DNA of 64,000 bases from Variovorax sp. Root473 (GTDB taxonomy: Bacteria; Pseudomonadota; Gammaproteobacteria; Burkholderiales; Burkholderiaceae_C): positions 193,490-257,489 of the forward strand of contig NZ_LMEV01000001.1 of assembly GCF_001426505.1 (NCBI RefSeq), written 5' to 3'. Both the position numbers and the translations under genes were made by a program. Positions 62,061 to 64,000 of the stretch are shown piece after piece (the stretch's first letter is position 1; each line of letters begins with the position of its first letter). The notes under the pieces were generated by a model that saw only the letters and a program-made list of their open reading frames with translations, did not search any database and was not told the DNA's origin.

Positions 62061-64000
62061 TTACTTCCACTTCCAGCCGATGCCTGCGTTCACGCCCCAC
62101 TCCTTGCCGGTGGAGGTCAGGCCCGCGCCCCAGGACATCTTGCCGTCGTCCGACAGGGCCTTGAAGGTCAGCGCCACGGCGCTGTAGCCCTGGTACGAAC
62201 CCAGGCCGACGCCGATCGTCTTCTCGCCCGGGTACAGCGTGGGCAGGTAGGTGCCCGACATCGCGAAGGCCATCGCCGTGCCCGAGTAGGCGATGCGTGC
62301 CACGTCGCCCACCTGCTTTTGCACCTGCTGCAACTGGCCCAGGTTGACCGCATCGCCCGGCAGCACGCCCGGCGCCACGTTGCTGATGCGCGTGCCGCCT
62401 GCCGCTTCGCCGGCGCCCAGCGTGATCTGGTTGTAGTTGACCGACCCGTCGGGGTTGGTCGCGTACTGCACGCTGCTGGCCTTCGACGCTGCCGACGCCG
62501 CCTTCAGCTGCGCCACGTTGGTCGCGTCGCTGTCGGCCGTGCCGGCGGCCACGCCCGTGATCTGGCGGAACTGGTTGCTGGCGGCATCACCCACCGACAC
62601 CGCGCCCTGCGTGCCGGTCGTGGCCCGGATGGCCGCGGCCTGCTCCGCGGTCGCGCTGCCCGGCACGTAGCCGACCATGCCCGCCGCCGTCGAGGCCACC
62701 GAGTTCGCACCCAGTGCCACGCCGCCGGTCTGCTGCACCACCGCGCCGAAGCCGATGGCCGTGCCTTGCGCCACGTTCTTCGCCTGGCTCAGCGGCGTGC
62801 CGCCGGCATCCGCCCGGTCGCCCAGCGCCACGCCACCGCCGCCCGCCCGGGCGTTGGCACCGATCGCCTGCGAGCCCGTGGCCAGCGCCCCGGTGCCGAT
62901 CGCGATTGCGTTGGTGCCCGTGGCCTGCGCCCCGAAGCCCACCGCCACCGCGCCGTCGGCCGTGGCCTTCGCGCCGTTGCCGGCTGCGAAGGCGTTGGCG
63001 CCGCTGGCCTCCGTGCGCGGTCCGATCGCCACCGCTTCCTGGCCGCTGGCGTTGGAGTCCGTGTTCGTCGAATTCGCGTGGAAGTACTTGGTGCCTCCGT
63101 TGTAGATCGAGCTGACCGTCGTGCTCAGGCTGCCGATGCCGCTCATCGCCGTGCTCAGGCCGGTCGACGTCGAGGTCGACAGGCTGGAGAGCCCGCTGGC
63201 CGCGCCGCCCACGCTGGTGGACAGGCTGTCCAGGTTGCTGTTGGTGGTGCTCAGGCCGGTCGACAGGCTGTTGACGGTGCTGTTGGTCGTGCTCAACCCG
63301 GTGGACAGGCTGCTCACGTTGCTGTTCGTCGTGCTCAGGCCCGTCGACAGGCTGCCGACGGCGCTGTTGGTCGTGCTCAGGCCCGTCGACAGGCTGCTGA
63401 CGCTGCTGTTGGTCGTGCTCAAGCCCGTCGACAGGCTGTCGACGTTGCTGTTCGTCGTGCTCAGGCCGGTCGACAAGCTGCTGACACTGCTGTTGGTCGT
63501 GCTCAGGCCGGTGGACAGGCTGCTCACGCTGCTGGTGACGGTGCTCAGGCCGGACGACAGGCTGCTCACGTTGCTGTTGGTCGTGCTCAGGCCGGACGAC
63601 AGGCTGCTCACGTTGCTGTTGGTCGTGCTCAGGCCGGTCGAGAGACTGGAGATCCCGCTGGTGGCGGTGCTCAAGCCGCTCGACAAGCTGCCGATGCCGC
63701 TGTTCACCGTGCTCAGGCCGCTCGACGTGGACGTCGACAAGCTGCTCACAGTGCTGTTCGTCGTGCTCAGGCCCGTCGACAGGCTGAAGATGCCGCTGGT
63801 GGCGGTGCTCAGGCCGGACGAGAACGAGGTCGAGAGGCTGCTGACGCTGCTGTTGGTCGTGCTCAGGCCGGTCGAGAGGCTGGAGATACCGCTCGTCGCA
63901 GTGCTCAGACCCGACGAAGTCGAAGTCGAAAGACTATCGATGCTGCTCGTGGCCGTGCTGAGACCGCTCGACGTTGAGGTCGACAGGCTGTCCAGGTTGC
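62061..64000 (-). CDS. trimeric autotransporter adhesin (YadA-like), 5' end outside window
   Basis: An uninterrupted minus-strand frame runs from the right edge for about 646 codons. The C-terminus has a YadA-type anchor of about 90 residues (IAYSGTAMAFAMSGTYLP to GVNAGIGWKWK). Upstream are two neck-like motifs (GVAAGTADSDATNVAQL, ISNVAPGVLPGDAVNLGQL) and a head of left-handed beta-roll repeats (GAKATADGAVAVGFGAQATG and similar). Before them is a coiled-coil stalk of Ser/Thr/Asn-rich repeats. The protein would be exported by a type Vc route, form a trimer and project from the surface. The signal peptide and N-terminus lie outside the window. Confidence 0.92.
   Translation of the reverse strand, partial: NLDSLSTSTSSGLSTATSSIDSLSTSTSSGLSTATSGISSLSTGLSTTNSSVSSLSTSFSSGLSTATSGIFSLSTGLSTTNSTVSSLSTSTSSGLSTVNSGIGSLSSGLSTATSGISSLSTGLSTTNSNVSSLSSGLSTTNSNVSSLSSGLSTVTSSVSSLSTGLSTTNSSVSSLSTGLSTTNSNVDSLSTGLSTTNSSVSSLSTGLSTTNSAVGSLSTGLSTTNSNVSSLSTGLSTTNSTVNSLSTGLSTTNSNLDSLSTSVGGAASGLSSLSTSTSTGLSTAMSGIGSLSTTVSSIYNGGTKYFHANSTNTDSNASGQEAVAIGPRTEASGANAFAAGNGAKATADGAVAVGFGAQATGTNAIAIGTGALATGSQAIGANARAGGGGVALGDRADAGGTPLSQAKNVAQGTAIGFGAVVQQTGGVALGANSVASTAAGMVGYVPGSATAEQAAAIRATTGTQGAVSVGDAASNQFRQITGVAAGTADSDATNVAQLKAASAASKASSVQYATNPDGSVNYNQITLGAGEAAGGTRISNVAPGVLPGDAVNLGQLQQVQKQVGDVARIAYSGTAMAFAMSGTYLPTLYPGEKTIGVGLGSYQGYSAVALTFKALSDDGKMSWGAGLTSTGKEWGVNAGIGWKWK
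63105..64000 (-). repeat. tandem stalk repeats of the adhesin gene (42 and 54 bases)
   Basis: The coding repeat has two unit types: 14 residues (SSLSTGLSTTNSNV, about a dozen copies) and 18 residues (SSLSTSTSSGLSTATSGI). The nucleotide repeats are imperfect because of synonymous changes, so slippage has been followed by drift. The series continues past the window edge. Confidence 0.85.

Noticed and set aside
62061..63749. Possible start of the adhesin at GTG 63749
   Set aside because: The frame is open beyond it to the window edge and the repeats continue in phase, so this GTG is an internal Val codon.
61536..63977. Long plus-strand frame with periodic Ala/Gln/Arg-rich repeats
   Set aside because: It is the antisense of the adhesin stalk repeats, so its periodicity is inherited and not a separate protein.
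63105..64000. CRISPR-like array suggested by regular 42-base periodicity
   Set aside because: Repeats are contiguous, coding and imperfect, with no unique spacers.

Overview
The window is a dense, high-G+C chromosomal segment of a betaproteobacterium. The gene set points to Burkholderiales, family Comamonadaceae, most likely Variovorax or a close relative: rpsP-rimM-trmD-rplS, a DUF3579 gene, kynBUA with an Lrp-type regulator, an indolepyruvate oxidoreductase pair, tandem DUF2827 genes beside a trimeric autotransporter, and a Comamonadaceae-type intergenic hairpin element. That assignment comes from gene content and protein character, not from a marker search. I see no tRNA, rRNA, CRISPR array, insertion sequence or phage gene, and no gap between genes longer than about 250 bases.

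Layout. 1-3832: iorA and iorB (aryl-pyruvate ferredoxin oxidoreductase) facing a MarR regulator. 3847-7589: a four-gene, mostly overlapping operon with an octopine/nopaline-type dehydrogenase, a 3-hydroxyacyl-CoA dehydrogenase, an alpha/beta hydrolase and a zinc-free MDR oxidoreductase; its substrate is unknown. 7732-15348: housekeeping genes (DEAD-box helicase with a structured leader, orn, M48 protease, pterin dehydratase, rsgA, hisC, a CobD/CbiB relative). 15407-18367: CoA pyrophosphatase and the rpsP-rimM-trmD-rplS operon. 18547-26650: acetyltransferase, TM2 protein, Pit transporter with its DUF47 partner, folK-pcnB, hda and, divergently, purM and an AI-2E family permease.

26763-28926: an operon of an isochorismatase-type hydrolase, a DJ-1/PfpI protein and a GlxA/AraC regulator. 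28923-32688: an ECF42-type sigma factor, two DGPF (YciI-like) proteins and a VOC protein, with a secreted SUMF1-like protein on the opposite strand in between. 32700-38762: SirB1 protein, murJ, rpsT, DUF3579, argD-argF and a YkgJ-type cysteine-cluster protein. 38775-43571: tryptophan-to-anthranilate genes kynB-kynU-kynA divergent from a KynR-like regulator, followed by a SUKH/ankyrin-like protein. 43648-51802: FAD monooxygenase, then iron import (feoA-feoB with a Cys-rich small protein; efeU-efeO-efeB-efeM), each block preceded by a possible Fur box. 51829-58910: phosphoesterase, acnA, a four-helix membrane protein with a divergent XRE/MmyB-type regulator and a clean palindromic operator, and fadE.

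59065-64000: the most unusual part. A large trimeric autotransporter adhesin (5' end outside the window) with a Ser/Thr/Asn-rich repeated stalk is followed, after a terminator, by two overlapping DUF2827 (glycosyltransferase-like) genes and a small secreted protein. I infer that this block makes and possibly glycosylates a surface adhesin.
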